NCBI GenBank assembly: GCA_003150515.1
Contig: QALW01000007.1
Coordinates: forward strand, 11,393-75,392
Source of the DNA: Selenomonadales bacterium
GTDB lineage: Bacteria; Bacillota; Clostridia; Christensenellales; QALW01
DNA: 64,000 nucleotides
Direction of reading: 5' to 3'
In this document: in pieces, positions 1 through 8,589 of the stretch
Layout of the letters: each line of letters begins with the position of its first letter
Numbering within the stretch: position 1 is the stretch's first letter
The notes under the pieces: model-generated
Seen by the model: the letters and a program-made list of their open reading frames with translations, nothing else
The model's database searches: none
What the model was told of the DNA's origin: nothing
Made by a program: the position numbers and the translations under genes

Positions 1-1
1 G

Positions 2-1783
2 TCCGGCCAGGAGACGGCGGATCCCTATAACGAGCCGGCCGGAATAAATCTTTTGGTGGCCGTGGATCAATTCGGCCGCACCGTGCCCGTATCGGGCGCC
101 CATAAGGAAAACAGGGCGGTGGGCATGATGTATTGGCTCTGGCACGGCTCCTACACCAGCAGGGTGGTGGACACCACCAAAATAATAGAGGAGAAGGGGC
201 TGGATTACGCTCTATATAATTTGCAGGAATATAATCCCGCGGGCGTTCCTCATTATTGGGGAGAACCGCTTTACGGCTATTACCGTTCGGACGACGAATA
301 TATAATCCGCAGGCACATGATGCTGCTTATGTATGCCGGAGTGGATTTTATAGCTTTTGACGCTTCCAATACTATAACTTATCCCAACGAGGTGCGCAAA
401 ATCTGCGAAGTAATCTGCGAATTGCGCGGCGAAGGATTTAATGTGCCTCAAATTACATATTACACTCATACCGCTTCTATTCAGACCGTGCAGCAGGCGT
501 ATGACGAGATATATTCGCATGAGGAATACCGCGAGGCGTGGTACTGCATGGAGGGCAAGCCCCTTATGATAGCGCAGACCGATCCGGCCAAGGATAAGGA
601 GCGCACAACCGGTCAGCACGCGCATCTGAGCGCTTATGATCCCCAGCCGCTGGGGGAGGAAATCATGGATTTCTTTTATTTCCGCGTTCCCGCCTGGTGC
701 GGAGTGGATCCTGTGACGGACGACGGATGGCCGTGGGTGGATTGGAATTTTCCCAACGACCTTTACGGCAATCTTATGACCCTTTCGCCGGCTTCCCATC
801 ATTATGCCATGATGTCGTGGTCGGCCATGGGATATGATTATCCTGAAGAACAGATACCCAGGGCCGTATGGTCGGGCGGCAACGTTTCGTGGGGGCGCGG
901 ATATGCTTTCAGCGACAGGCAGAACAATACTGCAAGAGCCGCGCAGGGCTCCTTCTTCCAGGCTCAGTGGAACGTCGTCAAGCGGGCGCAGCCCGAGATA
1001 GTCTATTTGGACGGCTGGAACGAATGGTGCAGCGGTTATGCCCGAAACGCCGAATACGGCAACGTGGCCGAATCTTACGACAGCTTCAATATGGAATTTT
1101 CGCGCGATCTCGAATTGATGAAGGGCGGTTATAACGACGCGTTTCTAATTCAGACCGCCATGAACGTTAAAGAATATAAATGCGAATTGCCCGAGACGTT
1201 TATTAAAGACGTGCATAAAACAATAGATATAAACGCGGGCGCCGGGCAGTGGGAGGAGGTAAAGGCGCTTTACCGCTGCACGGGCAGCAGAAATTTCGGG
1301 CGGAACGCAAGAGGAGTGCAGCCCTCCCTGAAATATGCTGTTCCCGCCGCCGTGAACAGCATACAGGACGCCAAGGTAACCTGCGACGCCGACAATATCT
1401 ATTTTATGATTCGCTGCGACGGGGATATTAAAATAGAATCGGCCGAGAGCATGAATCTTTTTATAGGCACGGGCTCTCCCGAACTCAAGGGCTGGGAGGG
1501 ATATGAATATGTGCTTAACCGGGAAATCAGCGGGGGCAGGACGGCAATAGGCCGCCTGCACGAAGATTTTTCCATGGATAACGTGGGCAGCGCCGCTATT
1601 TCAATAGACGGCGGAATAATGCAGATTTCCATACCCCGCTCCCTGATAGGCATGGATAAGGGGGGAGACAGCCTGTATTTCAAGGTGGCGGACAGCGTGG
1701 AGCATCCGGAGGACATCATGGATTATTATGTGACCGGCCGCTGCATGCCCATGGGGCGTTTCAGCTATCAGTATTTGGGATAA
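2..1783 (+). CDS. GH71/GH99-like glycosidase, 5' end missing
   Basis: The reading frame is open to the first base of the window, so the N-terminus lies outside it; the GTG at 53 is only an internal valine. About 594 residues are visible. The N-terminal two thirds resemble the endo-acting GH71/GH99-like (alpha/beta)8 family found in polysaccharide-using bacteria: MYWLWHG, a DFIAFDAS strand and a late GWNEW motif near residue 345, the usual place for an acidic catalytic or binding residue in that clan. The last ~170 residues look like a beta-sandwich of the carbohydrate-binding CBM9/DOMON type (DNIYFMIRCDGD, GWEGYEYVLNR). The likely role is cleavage of a host or plant glycan. Substrate and signal peptide cannot be judged. 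A strong terminator follows 30 bp after the stop, so the gene ends a transcription unit. Family call is moderate, exact activity unknown. Confidence 0.7.
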   Translation, partial: SGQETADPYNEPAGINLLVAVDQFGRTVPVSGAHKENRAVGMMYWLWHGSYTSRVVDTTKIIEEKGLDYALYNLQEYNPAGVPHYWGEPLYGYYRSDDEYIIRRHMMLLMYAGVDFIAFDASNTITYPNEVRKICEVICELRGEGFNVPQITYYTHTASIQTVQQAYDEIYSHEEYREAWYCMEGKPLMIAQTDPAKDKERTTGQHAHLSAYDPQPLGEEIMDFFYFRVPAWCGVDPVTDDGWPWVDWNFPNDLYGNLMTLSPASHHYAMMSWSAMGYDYPEEQIPRAVWSGGNVSWGRGYAFSDRQNNTARAAQGSFFQAQWNVVKRAQPEIVYLDGWNEWCSGYARNAEYGNVAESYDSFNMEFSRDLELMKGGYNDAFLIQTAMNVKEYKCELPETFIKDVHKTIDINAGAGQWEEVKALYRCTGSRNFGRNARGVQPSLKYAVPAAVNSIQDAKVTCDADNIYFMIRCDGDIKIESAESMNLFIGTGSPELKGWEGYEYVLNREISGGRTAIGRLHEDFSMDNVGSAAISIDGGIMQISIPRSLIGMDKGGDSLYFKVADSVEHPEDIMDYYVTGRCMPMGRFSYQYLG

Positions 1784-1812
1784 GCTAATAAAAGGATATG
1801 TCTCAAAAATAT

Positions 1813-1840
1813 AAAAAGAGCGGCGCAAGCCGCTCTTTTT
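1813..1840 (+). terminator. Rho-independent terminator after glycosidase gene
   Basis: A 12-bp stem (AAAAAGAGCGGC) closes a GCAA tetraloop and ends in a T tract. It lies 30 bp downstream of the glycosidase stop. Confidence 0.9.
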
Positions 1841-1978
1841 GCCGTTTCTGTTTCTCATAAACGGATAATAACGGCATTCGCCAAAGCTCTCCTGAAGAGA
1901 GATTTTTGCTTTGAATGGCGGCGGGAGGCCGCACGGCGCGCAGTTTTAAAATTACGGATATTTTAGGGAGGAAGCAGT

Positions 1979-2041
1979 ATGGAGCCAGGGGAAGCTTTTC
2001 TGAGGGCGCATTGCACTCTGATTGTATTGTATATGCATTAA
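1979..2041 (+). CDS. Candidate 20-residue ORF
   Basis: ATG at 1979 is preceded by GGGAGG at 1966-1971 with a 7-nt gap, and opens a 20-codon frame (MEPGEAFLRAHCTL...) ending in TAA. It lies in the otherwise empty 387-bp gap between the glycosidase terminator and the rpiR promoter. The ribosome binding site is better than chance would usually give. No family is recognised and no promoter is obvious, so it may be non-coding. Confidence 0.2.
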   Translation: MEPGEAFLRAHCTLIVLYMH

Positions 2042-2116
2042 ATAATCCGCGGAGCGCTGATTGAGCCGTAAAAATCCGCCCGGACAAGGGAAAAATGAAA
2101 TATTGCGAAATATCTC

Positions 2117-2145
2117 TTGCATTTTTCCCTTCCTGCCGTTATTAT
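2117..2145 (+). promoter_or_regulatory. Sigma-A-type promoter of rpiR-cmk-ispH operon
   Basis: TTGCAT and TATTAT are separated by 17 bp, 26 bp upstream of the rpiR-type start codon. An ATATTGCGAAATAT dyad lies just upstream (2099-2112) and could be an operator for the adjacent regulator; that is inference. Confidence 0.6.
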
Positions 2146-2170
2146 ATTAATGAATTTGGAGGGATGGCTG

Positions 2171-3031
2171 ATGTCTGACAGAACCGATTTAGCTCACAGA
2201 CTGGAAAGCAGATATTCCAGAATGAGCAAAGGGCATAAGCGTATATGCGATTATATAACTCAGAATTTTGACAAAGCGGCGTTTATGACCGCTCATAAAT
2301 TGGGCGAGCGCACGCAGGTGAGCGAATCCACGGTAGTGCGTTTTGCCGACAGCCTGGGCTACGACGGCTATCCTCAGCTTCAAAAGGCTATGCAGGAAGT
2401 GATCCGCAATAAGCTTACCACCGTTCAGCTTATAGAGATGTCGGGGGATATAGATAAGAGCGAGGTGCTGGCCAAGGTGCTTAAGGAGGATATGGATAAT
2501 ATCCGCGCCACTCTTAACGAAACGGCGCAGGAATCCTTTGAGGCTGTGGTGGAGAGCCTGCTTAATGCCAGGCGGGTTTACGTTATGGGAATGCGTTCGT
2601 CCGCTCCTCTTTCGCAGTTTCTGGGCTATTATCTGGATTTTATGCTTTCCAGCGTGCGCACGGTTAGCGCCGGCATAAGCGATATATTTGAACAGCTTAT
2701 GCATATAGGCGAAGGGGATGTTTTTATTGGCATAAGCTTTCCGAGATATTCCAACCGCACTATAGAGGGCATGGCTTTCGCGCGCTCAAGGGGGGCAAAA
2801 TGCATAGCTTTAACGGACAGCAAGGCTTCTCCTCTTTCCAATGAAGCGGATATAGCGCTTACGGCCAAGAGCGCCATGACTTCCTTTGTGGATTCTTTGG
2901 TTGCGCCTTTCAGCCTGGCCAACGCTCTGATTGTGGCCATAGGAATAAAAAAGAAGGACGAGATTGCGGGCAGTTTCAGGGAATTGGAAGCAATCTGGGA
3001 CGCGCATAACGTCTATGCGGGCGGCAAATGA
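2171..3031 (+). CDS. MurR/RpiR family transcriptional regulator
   Basis: This 286-residue protein has the RpiR layout: an N-terminal HTH_6 domain (about residues 1-78; LGERTQVSESTVVRFADSLGY is the recognition region) and a C-terminal SIS sugar-isomerase-like domain (about 105-270; YVMGMRSSAPL, FIGISFPRYS). Such proteins sense phosphosugars and control sugar or amino-sugar genes. The ATG at 2171 is chosen because GGAGGG lies 7 nt upstream; the longer frame from 2117 overlaps the promoter. The stop overlaps the next start (ATGA), so it is translationally coupled to the FAD oxidoreductase. The glycosidase upstream is separated by a terminator, so a regulatory link to it is only a guess. Confidence 0.9.
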   Translation: MSDRTDLAHRLESRYSRMSKGHKRICDYITQNFDKAAFMTAHKLGERTQVSESTVVRFADSLGYDGYPQLQKAMQEVIRNKLTTVQLIEMSGDIDKSEVLAKVLKEDMDNIRATLNETAQESFEAVVESLLNARRVYVMGMRSSAPLSQFLGYYLDFMLSSVRTVSAGISDIFEQLMHIGEGDVFIGISFPRYSNRTIEGMAFARSRGAKCIALTDSKASPLSNEADIALTAKSAMTSFVDSLVAPFSLANALIVAIGIKKKDEIAGSFRELEAIWDAHNVYAGGK

Positions 3032-4242
3032 TGTATGATGTAATTGTTATAGGAGGCGGGCCGGCAGGCATGCTCGCCGCGGGCACGGCCGCGGGCAGAG
3101 GCAAAAGCGCCCTGCTGATTGAAAAAAATGAAAAGCTGGGCAAGAAGCTTTATATAACGGGCAAGGGGCGCTGCAACCTAACCAATTTCTGCGACTGCGA
3201 AGAATTTATAGGGCATGTGCCCCGCAATCCCAGATTTTTATACAGCGCGCTTTACGCGTTTCCGCCTTCGGCTCTATATGAGATGCTGGAAGAGCTGGGA
3301 GTGCCTCTTAAAATTGAACGGGGACGCAGGGTGTTTCCTCAAAGCGATAAAGCCAGCGATATAATTAAGGCGCTGGCAGCCTATTTGAAAAATACGGGAG
3401 TGCATATCAGGCTTAATACGTCCATAACTGGCTTGGAAAGGGAGGACGGAGGCTTTTTAATCAAAGCGGGCGAAGAAACGTTCAGTTCGCGGAAGGTTGT
3501 TTTGGCGACCGGGGGGCTGAGCTATCCGGCCACGGGCAGCACGGGCGAAGGCATGAGCTTTGCCCAAAAGCTGGGGCATGAAATAATAAAATGCCGTCCC
3601 GCGCTGACTTCCCTTTTGGTCAGGGATGATAATTTAAGCGCGTTGGCGGGGGTTTCCCTCAAAAATGTGGAGCTGTGCGCAAGCTTTAAGGGCCGGGAGA
3701 TTTTCAGGGAGCGCGGGGAAATGCTCTTTACGCATACGGGGATTTCGGGGCCGCTGGTTTTAACGCTGAGCAGCGTTTTGGACTGCCCGGAGCAGAGCGA
3801 TATTTATATAGACCTTAAGCCGGCGGTAAGCCTGGAAGAATTGGACGGCCGCATTATAAAAGAATTGGCGGGAGCGTCGGGCAAATTGCTGCGCAATTCT
3901 CTTTCCGGGCTGCTTTTAAGCGCTTTAAGGGAGCCGGTTTTATGCCGGGCGGGCATAGAACGGGATGTTTTGGCTAATCAGCTTAATAAGGAGGGACGCC
4001 GTTCCCTTGCGGCGGCCATAAAGCGTTTTGAATTGAAATGCACGGGCAGAGGCGGCTTTGACGAGGCGGTTATAACCAGAGGCGGAATTAACGTCCGGCA
4101 GGTCAATCCGGCCGACATGCAGTCAAAAATAACGCCCGGATTATATTTTGCGGGCGAAATTCTGGACGTGGACGCCTTTACGGGCGGATATAATTTGCAG
4201 ATAGCTTTCAGCACAGGCCGCCTGGCCGGCGAGAGCGTCTGA
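3028..4242 (+). CDS. NAD(P)/FAD-dependent oxidoreductase, HI0933/BaiN family
   Basis: The protein has 404 residues. It opens with a dinucleotide-binding fold (GGGPAGM, residues 9-15), followed by KKLYITGKGRCNLTN, and ends with PGLYFAGEILDVDAFTGGYN, the FAD-contacting C-terminal signature of the HI0933-like flavoprotein family. Members are cytosolic flavoproteins. One homologue (BaiN) has been implicated in bile-acid reduction, but most are unassigned, so that role should not be carried over. The start overlaps the rpiR stop by 4 nt, and the stop is 13 nt before the hutP-like start. Length is normal for the family. Confidence 0.9.
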   Translation: MMYDVIVIGGGPAGMLAAGTAAGRGKSALLIEKNEKLGKKLYITGKGRCNLTNFCDCEEFIGHVPRNPRFLYSALYAFPPSALYEMLEELGVPLKIERGRRVFPQSDKASDIIKALAAYLKNTGVHIRLNTSITGLEREDGGFLIKAGEETFSSRKVVLATGGLSYPATGSTGEGMSFAQKLGHEIIKCRPALTSLLVRDDNLSALAGVSLKNVELCASFKGREIFRERGEMLFTHTGISGPLVLTLSSVLDCPEQSDIYIDLKPAVSLEELDGRIIKELAGASGKLLRNSLSGLLLSALREPVLCRAGIERDVLANQLNKEGRRSLAAAIKRFELKCTGRGGFDEAVITRGGINVRQVNPADMQSKITPGLYFAGEILDVDAFTGGYNLQIAFSTGRLAGESV

Positions 4243-4255
4243 GGAGGCGGAATAT

Positions 4256-4666
4256 ATGCTTATATCCAGCAAGGAGACCGCGCGGGCGGCGATTATGATG
4301 AGCATGACTCAGTCCAGGGAGGAAGAACGCGCCTGCAGGGAGGAACTGCTTAAGGCGGATATACTTTCGGCGGCCGTGGACTGCGGCGGGGATTATATAA
4401 GCTCGGTGAATAAATTTATCGAGCGGGCTATAGTGGCGGCCAAGCGGGAGGGAGTTATAAAGGAGGGCCATATAGAGGAAGGCGGGGTCGCGGGCGCGGC
4501 GCACGAAGCGCTTTCCCAGATTATGAATAAGGCTTTGGGCCTGAGCGTGGGCGGCAAGATTGGCATAGCGCGCAAGGGAGACCATATAGCCGTTGCGGCC
4601 TATTTCGCCATAGGCCTGCTGCATCTTAACGATATAGCCGTGGGCCTGGGCCACCGCGCCATATAA
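4256..4666 (+). CDS. HutP family protein
   Basis: A 136-residue protein whose second half matches the HutP fold: an AAKREGVIKEG helix, an AHEAL helix and the C-terminal strands GDHIAVAAYFAIG and IAVGLGHRAI. In Bacillus subtilis HutP is a histidine- and Mg2+-dependent RNA-binding antiterminator for the hut operon. Here there are no hut genes; the gene sits between a flavoprotein and cmk, so its RNA target is unknown. A strong GAGGAGGCGG ribosome site precedes the ATG. The N-terminal ~45 residues align less clearly with B. subtilis HutP than the rest. Confidence 0.8.
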   Translation: MLISSKETARAAIMMSMTQSREEERACREELLKADILSAAVDCGGDYISSVNKFIERAIVAAKREGVIKEGHIEEGGVAGAAHEALSQIMNKALGLSVGGKIGIARKGDHIAVAAYFAIGLLHLNDIAVGLGHRAI

Positions 4667-4741
4667 ATTATGCTTTGGAGCGCGGATGGGCTGAGCCGTG
4701 AAAAAATATATATAAATATGCAAAATTGGAGATAGGAAAAA

Positions 4742-5419
4742 ATGGGAATATATCAGATAGCCATAGACGGCCCTTCGGGAGCGGGCAAGAGCACCGTCGC
4801 CAGAATGCTGGCCGGACGGCTGGGCATAGCCTATTTGGATACGGGCGCGATGTACAGGGCGTGCGCGCTGCATATGCTTAAGAAAAATATCAGCCTGGAG
4901 GATGAAGAGCGGGTGGCGGAAGAATTGCCCAATATAGCCATGAGCGTTCGCTTTTCAGACGGGGAGCAGAAAATGTTTCTTTCGGGCGAAGACGTCAGCG
5001 CTTTAATCCGCGAACATCATATGTCCAAGGCGGCCTCGGATATTTCCAAGCTGCCCTGCGTAAGAGAAAAAATGGTCTCTTTGCAAAGAGAGCTTGCGGG
5101 CAGGCAGAGCTGCGTGCTGGACGGCAGGGATATCTGCCTGCACGTTCTGCCCGAGGCGCGCTATAAATTTTTTCTCACGGCTTCAGCCTCCGAGAGGGCG
5201 CGGCGCAGATGCGCTGAATTGGCTCAGAGGGGAAAAAAGGTAAATTTTGAAACAGTGCTTGCCGATATTAACGATAGGGATTATAATGATATGCATAGAG
5301 CGCTTTCTCCTCTTGCGCAGGCTCCCGACGCGGTGCTGGTTGATTCCACGGCTCTGACGCTGGAGCAGGTGCTTGATTATATGCTGAGCTTTATTGAGGA
5401 ACAGGCAGATGTTTTATAA
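4742..5419 (+). CDS. cmk: (d)CMP kinase
   Basis: Cytidylate kinase, 225 residues, which phosphorylates CMP and dCMP with ATP in pyrimidine nucleotide synthesis. The P-loop GPSGAGKS is at residues 10-17. YLDTGAMYRA and DGRDI are the substrate-binding motifs, and the LID region carries RARRRCAELAQRG. The length is standard for the short form without a fused partner. GGAGATAGG precedes the start. The 3' end overlaps plsC by 11 nt. The order cmk-plsC-ispH/rpsA is a common clostridial arrangement. Confidence 0.97.
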   Translation: MGIYQIAIDGPSGAGKSTVARMLAGRLGIAYLDTGAMYRACALHMLKKNISLEDEERVAEELPNIAMSVRFSDGEQKMFLSGEDVSALIREHHMSKAASDISKLPCVREKMVSLQRELAGRQSCVLDGRDICLHVLPEARYKFFLTASASERARRRCAELAQRGKKVNFETVLADINDRDYNDMHRALSPLAQAPDAVLVDSTALTLEQVLDYMLSFIEEQADVL

Positions 5420-6014
5420 GTTTATAAGGGCAATTTTCCGCTTTCTTATTTTTTTCCTTATGCCCACAAAAGTTATAGGCGGGGAAGGATTGGATAGAAA
5501 AGGCAGATATATACTTGCCTGCAATCATCAGACGGCTATGGATATACCGCTGCTTATAGCCAAATGTCCGCGCGTAATTAATTTTATGGCCAAGTCTCTC
5601 TTTTTTGAGGGACGGCCGGTATTGGGCTATTTTTTCAGGAAAATGCATGCTTTTCCAGTGCATCCTGCCAGCAGCGATTTAAAATCTCTCAAGCACGCCA
5701 TAGACGTGCTGAACAAAGACGAGGTGCTGGGAATATTTCCGCAGGGGCGCAGAATCAAGCAAAGCCCCGTGGTCAACCGCGAAGAAATGTTTTCGGGCAT
5801 GGCCTTTATTTCCTTAAAGGCAAAGGCGGATATAATCCCCGTGATGTTTATGCGGCCTCCCATGGTGCTGAAGCGCAACGTGCTGAAGGTGGGCGAGCCC
5901 ATAAAATATGAGGATTATAAGGAGCGCCGGCTTAAGCAGGACACATTGGACGAAATAACCGACGTGCTCGCAGAAAGAATGAACGGCCTGCTGGAGGGCG
6001 AGGAGTTAAAATGA
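5409..6014 (+). CDS. plsC: 1-acyl-sn-glycerol-3-phosphate acyltransferase
   Basis: This 201-residue acyltransferase makes phosphatidic acid from lysophosphatidic acid at the membrane. The catalytic HX4D motif is NHQTAMD (H40, D45), and an N-terminal hydrophobic segment (residues 5-20) anchors it. The phosphate-binding motif reads FPQGRR (110-115) rather than the usual FPEGTR, so the customary glutamate is glutamine. The start at 5409 is chosen for the TGAGG site 9 nt upstream; the in-frame TTG at 5394 has none. It overlaps cmk (11 nt) and ispH-rpsA (ATGA). Confidence 0.9.
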   Translation: MFYKFIRAIFRFLIFFLMPTKVIGGEGLDRKGRYILACNHQTAMDIPLLIAKCPRVINFMAKSLFFEGRPVLGYFFRKMHAFPVHPASSDLKSLKHAIDVLNKDEVLGIFPQGRRIKQSPVVNREEMFSGMAFISLKAKADIIPVMFMRPPMVLKRNVLKVGEPIKYEDYKERRLKQDTLDEITDVLAERMNGLLEGEELK

Positions 6015-8041
6015 GCGTTACTTTGGCTGAAAGCGCGGGATTCTGCTTCGGAGTGCGCCGGGCGGTTCAAAAGGCTGAGCAATGCGCGCGCGGGGAGGGC
6101 TCGGTCTGCACTCTTGGGCCTATAATACATAATAAATTCGTCACCCGCCGCCTGGAGAGCATGGGCGTAAGGCAGGCGGATTGTCTGTCCGAAGCGCGGG
6201 CGGACGTGGTTATAATACGTTCTCACGGCGTGCCGCCCGAAATAGAGGCGCAGTTAAAAGAGCAGTGCTCGAGGCTGGAGGACGTAACCTGCCCGTTTGT
6301 AAAAAAAATTCAGAATATTGCGGCTCAGGCTTACGCGGACGGGAAGCAGGTTGTTATTATCGGGGAAAGAGAGCATCCCGAAGTAATAGGCATAAACGGC
6401 TATTGCGCAGGCAGCGCCGCAGTTATAGACAGTCTTGAGGACGCTGAAAAAATGGATTTTTCAGCCAAAGAGCTGTGTTTGGTGGCCCAAACTACGGCAA
6501 ATAAGAAAAAGTGGCAGGAAATTGTTGAGTTTTTGCGCAAAAGCGGTTATAATATGCAGGTGCATAACACAATCTGTAGCGCAACCGAGCAGCGCCAGGC
6601 CGAGGCGGCCCGATTGGCGGCCCGGAACGACGTCATGATAGTGGTGGGCTGCCGCGAAAGTTCCAACACGCGCAAGCTTTATGAAATCTGCGGACGGCTG
6701 TGCAAAAGAACCTATGCGGTGGAAAGCGCTCAGGAGCTTTCCGCGCTGGAAATAAATGGCCCTGTGAGCATAGGGATAACAGCGGGCGCTTCCACGCCCG
6801 ACTGGGTAATTAAGGAGGTTGTAAACAAGATGAGCGAGCGAGAGGACATGCTCAAGACGCAGGATTCGGATTTTCTGGAGGAAATGGATAAGACGCTGGT
6901 CAAGATACGCCCCGGTCAGGTTATTAAAGGCTATGTGGTGTATGTAAACGACAACGAGGCGGGCGTCAATATCGGCTATAAGATGGACGGCTTTATCTCC
7001 AGGGATGAATTGACCGCCGCAGGCGACGTTAGCCCCCGGGAAATTCTTAAGGAAGGGGACGAAATTGAAGTTGAGGTGCTTAAGGTCAACGACGGCAACG
7101 GCAACGTAATACTTTCCAAAAAGGCCGTGGACGAGCGCCTGTCCAAGGATAAGAAGCTGGCCGAAATCAATCAGGGCGATCCCTTTGAGGTGACGGTCAA
7201 AGAGGCCGTTAAGGGAGGAGTCTTGGCGAATGTCGAGGGCATAACGGTATTTATCCCCGGCTCTCAGCTCCGCGAACGGGGCTTTGTGAGAGATCTTTCT
7301 CAATATGTGGGCAAGACTTTTGCGGTTAAGGCTCTGGAAGTGGATGTGAAAAAGCGCAGGGTAGTTGCCAGCCGCGCGGTAGTGCTCAAGCAGGAGCGCG
7401 AGGAAAAGGAAGAAAAATTCTGGGGCAATATCCATGAAGGGGACGTTGTAAAAGGCGTAGTGCGCCGCATAACCGATTTCGGCGCGTTTGTGGACGTCGG
7501 CGGAGTGGACGGCCTGCTGCATATAAGCGATATCGCCTGGTACCGTCTGGATAAGGTTACGGACGTGCTTAAGGTGGGAGACGAAATAGAGGTTTCAGTG
7601 CTGGCTATGGACAGGGAAAAGGGCACAATCTCTTTGGGATATAAGCAGCTTCATGCTAAGCCCTGGGAATTTGCCTTTGAAAAATATCCCGTGGGCTCTG
7701 TGGTTAAGGGCAAGGTTGTGCGTCTGGCTGCTTTCGGCGCGTTTGTAAATCTGGAGCCTGGCATAGACGGCCTCGTACATATTTCTGAAATTACCGACCA
7801 CTACATTAAAAAAGTAGAGGAAGCGCTGGCTGTCGGCCAGGAAGTAAACGTTATGGTCCTGGATGTTAATCCCGAAGCCAAGAAAATCAGCTTAAGCATT
7901 AAAGCCTTGGGCTCGGAGGGCCAGCCGGAGCAGGAGGACGAAGCTTTTGTTCAGGCTGAGGAAAGCGCCGGCTTCGTTCAAGAGGCGCAGGAGGAGGATA
8001 ATGCTCCTTCGGCGGAGACGGAGGAGACGGACGCTCAATAA
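6011..8041 (+). CDS. ispH-rpsA: HMBPP reductase (IspH/LytB) fused to ribosomal protein S1
   Basis: This 676-residue fusion starts with IspH (residues 1-~280), the last enzyme of the MEP isoprenoid pathway. Its three 4Fe-4S cysteines are C12 (FCFGVRR), C94 (VTCPFVKK) and C189 (NTICSATEQRQ), and H41, H72 and the EHPE motif (121-124) are present. The rest has four S1 OB-fold repeats starting near residues 302, 382, 466 and 552; the last two carry canonical FGAFV...GLLHIS/GLVHIS motifs. A Glu/Gln-rich tail ends the protein. The fusion is known in Clostridia and probably delivers both enzyme and an S1-like RNA-binding factor. It is the last gene of the operon. The 3' untranslated region runs about 240 nt to a terminator. 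Confidence 0.95.
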   Translation: MSVTLAESAGFCFGVRRAVQKAEQCARGEGSVCTLGPIIHNKFVTRRLESMGVRQADCLSEARADVVIIRSHGVPPEIEAQLKEQCSRLEDVTCPFVKKIQNIAAQAYADGKQVVIIGEREHPEVIGINGYCAGSAAVIDSLEDAEKMDFSAKELCLVAQTTANKKKWQEIVEFLRKSGYNMQVHNTICSATEQRQAEAARLAARNDVMIVVGCRESSNTRKLYEICGRLCKRTYAVESAQELSALEINGPVSIGITAGASTPDWVIKEVVNKMSEREDMLKTQDSDFLEEMDKTLVKIRPGQVIKGYVVYVNDNEAGVNIGYKMDGFISRDELTAAGDVSPREILKEGDEIEVEVLKVNDGNGNVILSKKAVDERLSKDKKLAEINQGDPFEVTVKEAVKGGVLANVEGITVFIPGSQLRERGFVRDLSQYVGKTFAVKALEVDVKKRRVVASRAVVLKQEREEKEEKFWGNIHEGDVVKGVVRRITDFGAFVDVGGVDGLLHISDIAWYRLDKVTDVLKVGDEIEVSVLAMDREKGTISLGYKQLHAKPWEFAFEKYPVGSVVKGKVVRLAAFGAFVNLEPGIDGLVHISEITDHYIKKVEEALAVGQEVNVMVLDVNPEAKKISLSIKALGSEGQPEQEDEAFVQAEESAGFVQEAQEEDNAPSAETEETDAQ

Positions 8042-8108
8042 GCGGCGTTTTGCAATATGCCCTCAGGAAAGGCGGGAACGGACGCATGCGTATGCCGGAC
8101 GTATATTT

Positions 8109-8130
8109 GGCGCCGCCTGTTTGCGGCGCC
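8109..8130. repeat. GC-rich hairpin in ispH-rpsA 3' region
   Basis: GGCGCCGC and GCGGCGCC form an 8-bp perfect inverted repeat around CTGTTT, 67 bp after the ispH-rpsA stop. There is no T tract, so it is not a classical terminator; it could stabilise the mRNA end. The remaining gap from 8131 to 8522 is AT-rich and holds only the terminator at 8281 and the spo0A promoter. Confidence 0.6.
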
Positions 8131-8280
8131 GGACGCAGAGATAATTACGTTATTTTGACCAGGCTTATTTTTCTGCGGCTTATCTGCAAACTTTCCCAAA
8201 TAGGCGGAGACAGGGCTGAATGCAAGTTTTTTGACAAAATTATCCATAAATTTACGTTCCTGAATTTTGATTTTTTCTTT

Positions 8281-8310
8281 AAAAGAGCGGAAGATTACTT
8301 CCGCTCTTTT
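8281..8310 (+). terminator. Rho-independent terminator of the ispH-rpsA operon
   Basis: A 13-bp perfect stem (AAAAGAGCGGAAG) closes an ATTA loop and ends in TTTT. The A and T tracts on both sides would allow it to work on either strand. Confidence 0.9.
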
Positions 8311-8522
8311 TATAATTTTGCTTTATAACGCCTAATCTGCGGCCGGGAGCAGTTTTATTGCTCGGGCTTTGTGATAAAATAAATTAAAACCGTGAAACAA
8401 AAAGCCGCATAATGCGCGCTTTGAGCATATAAATCATTGTAAAAAATTAAAGCTGTTAGAGGAAATTGGGGTAAAAGGATGAATAATAAATAAAATAGCT
8501 AAAATTTATTTTACAAATAATA

Positions 8523-8551
8523 TTGCAGACAAGTGTGTAATATGCTAGAAT
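8523..8551 (+). promoter_or_regulatory. Sigma-A-type promoter of spo0A
   Basis: TTGCAG, a 17-bp spacer and TAGAAT with an extended -10 TGC, 38 bp upstream of the spo0A start. I found no convincing 0A box (TGTCGAA) around it. Confidence 0.65.
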
Positions 8552-8589
8552 ATGCCAAGACAAGCGAAAAAAGAAAAGGAGAATGAACT

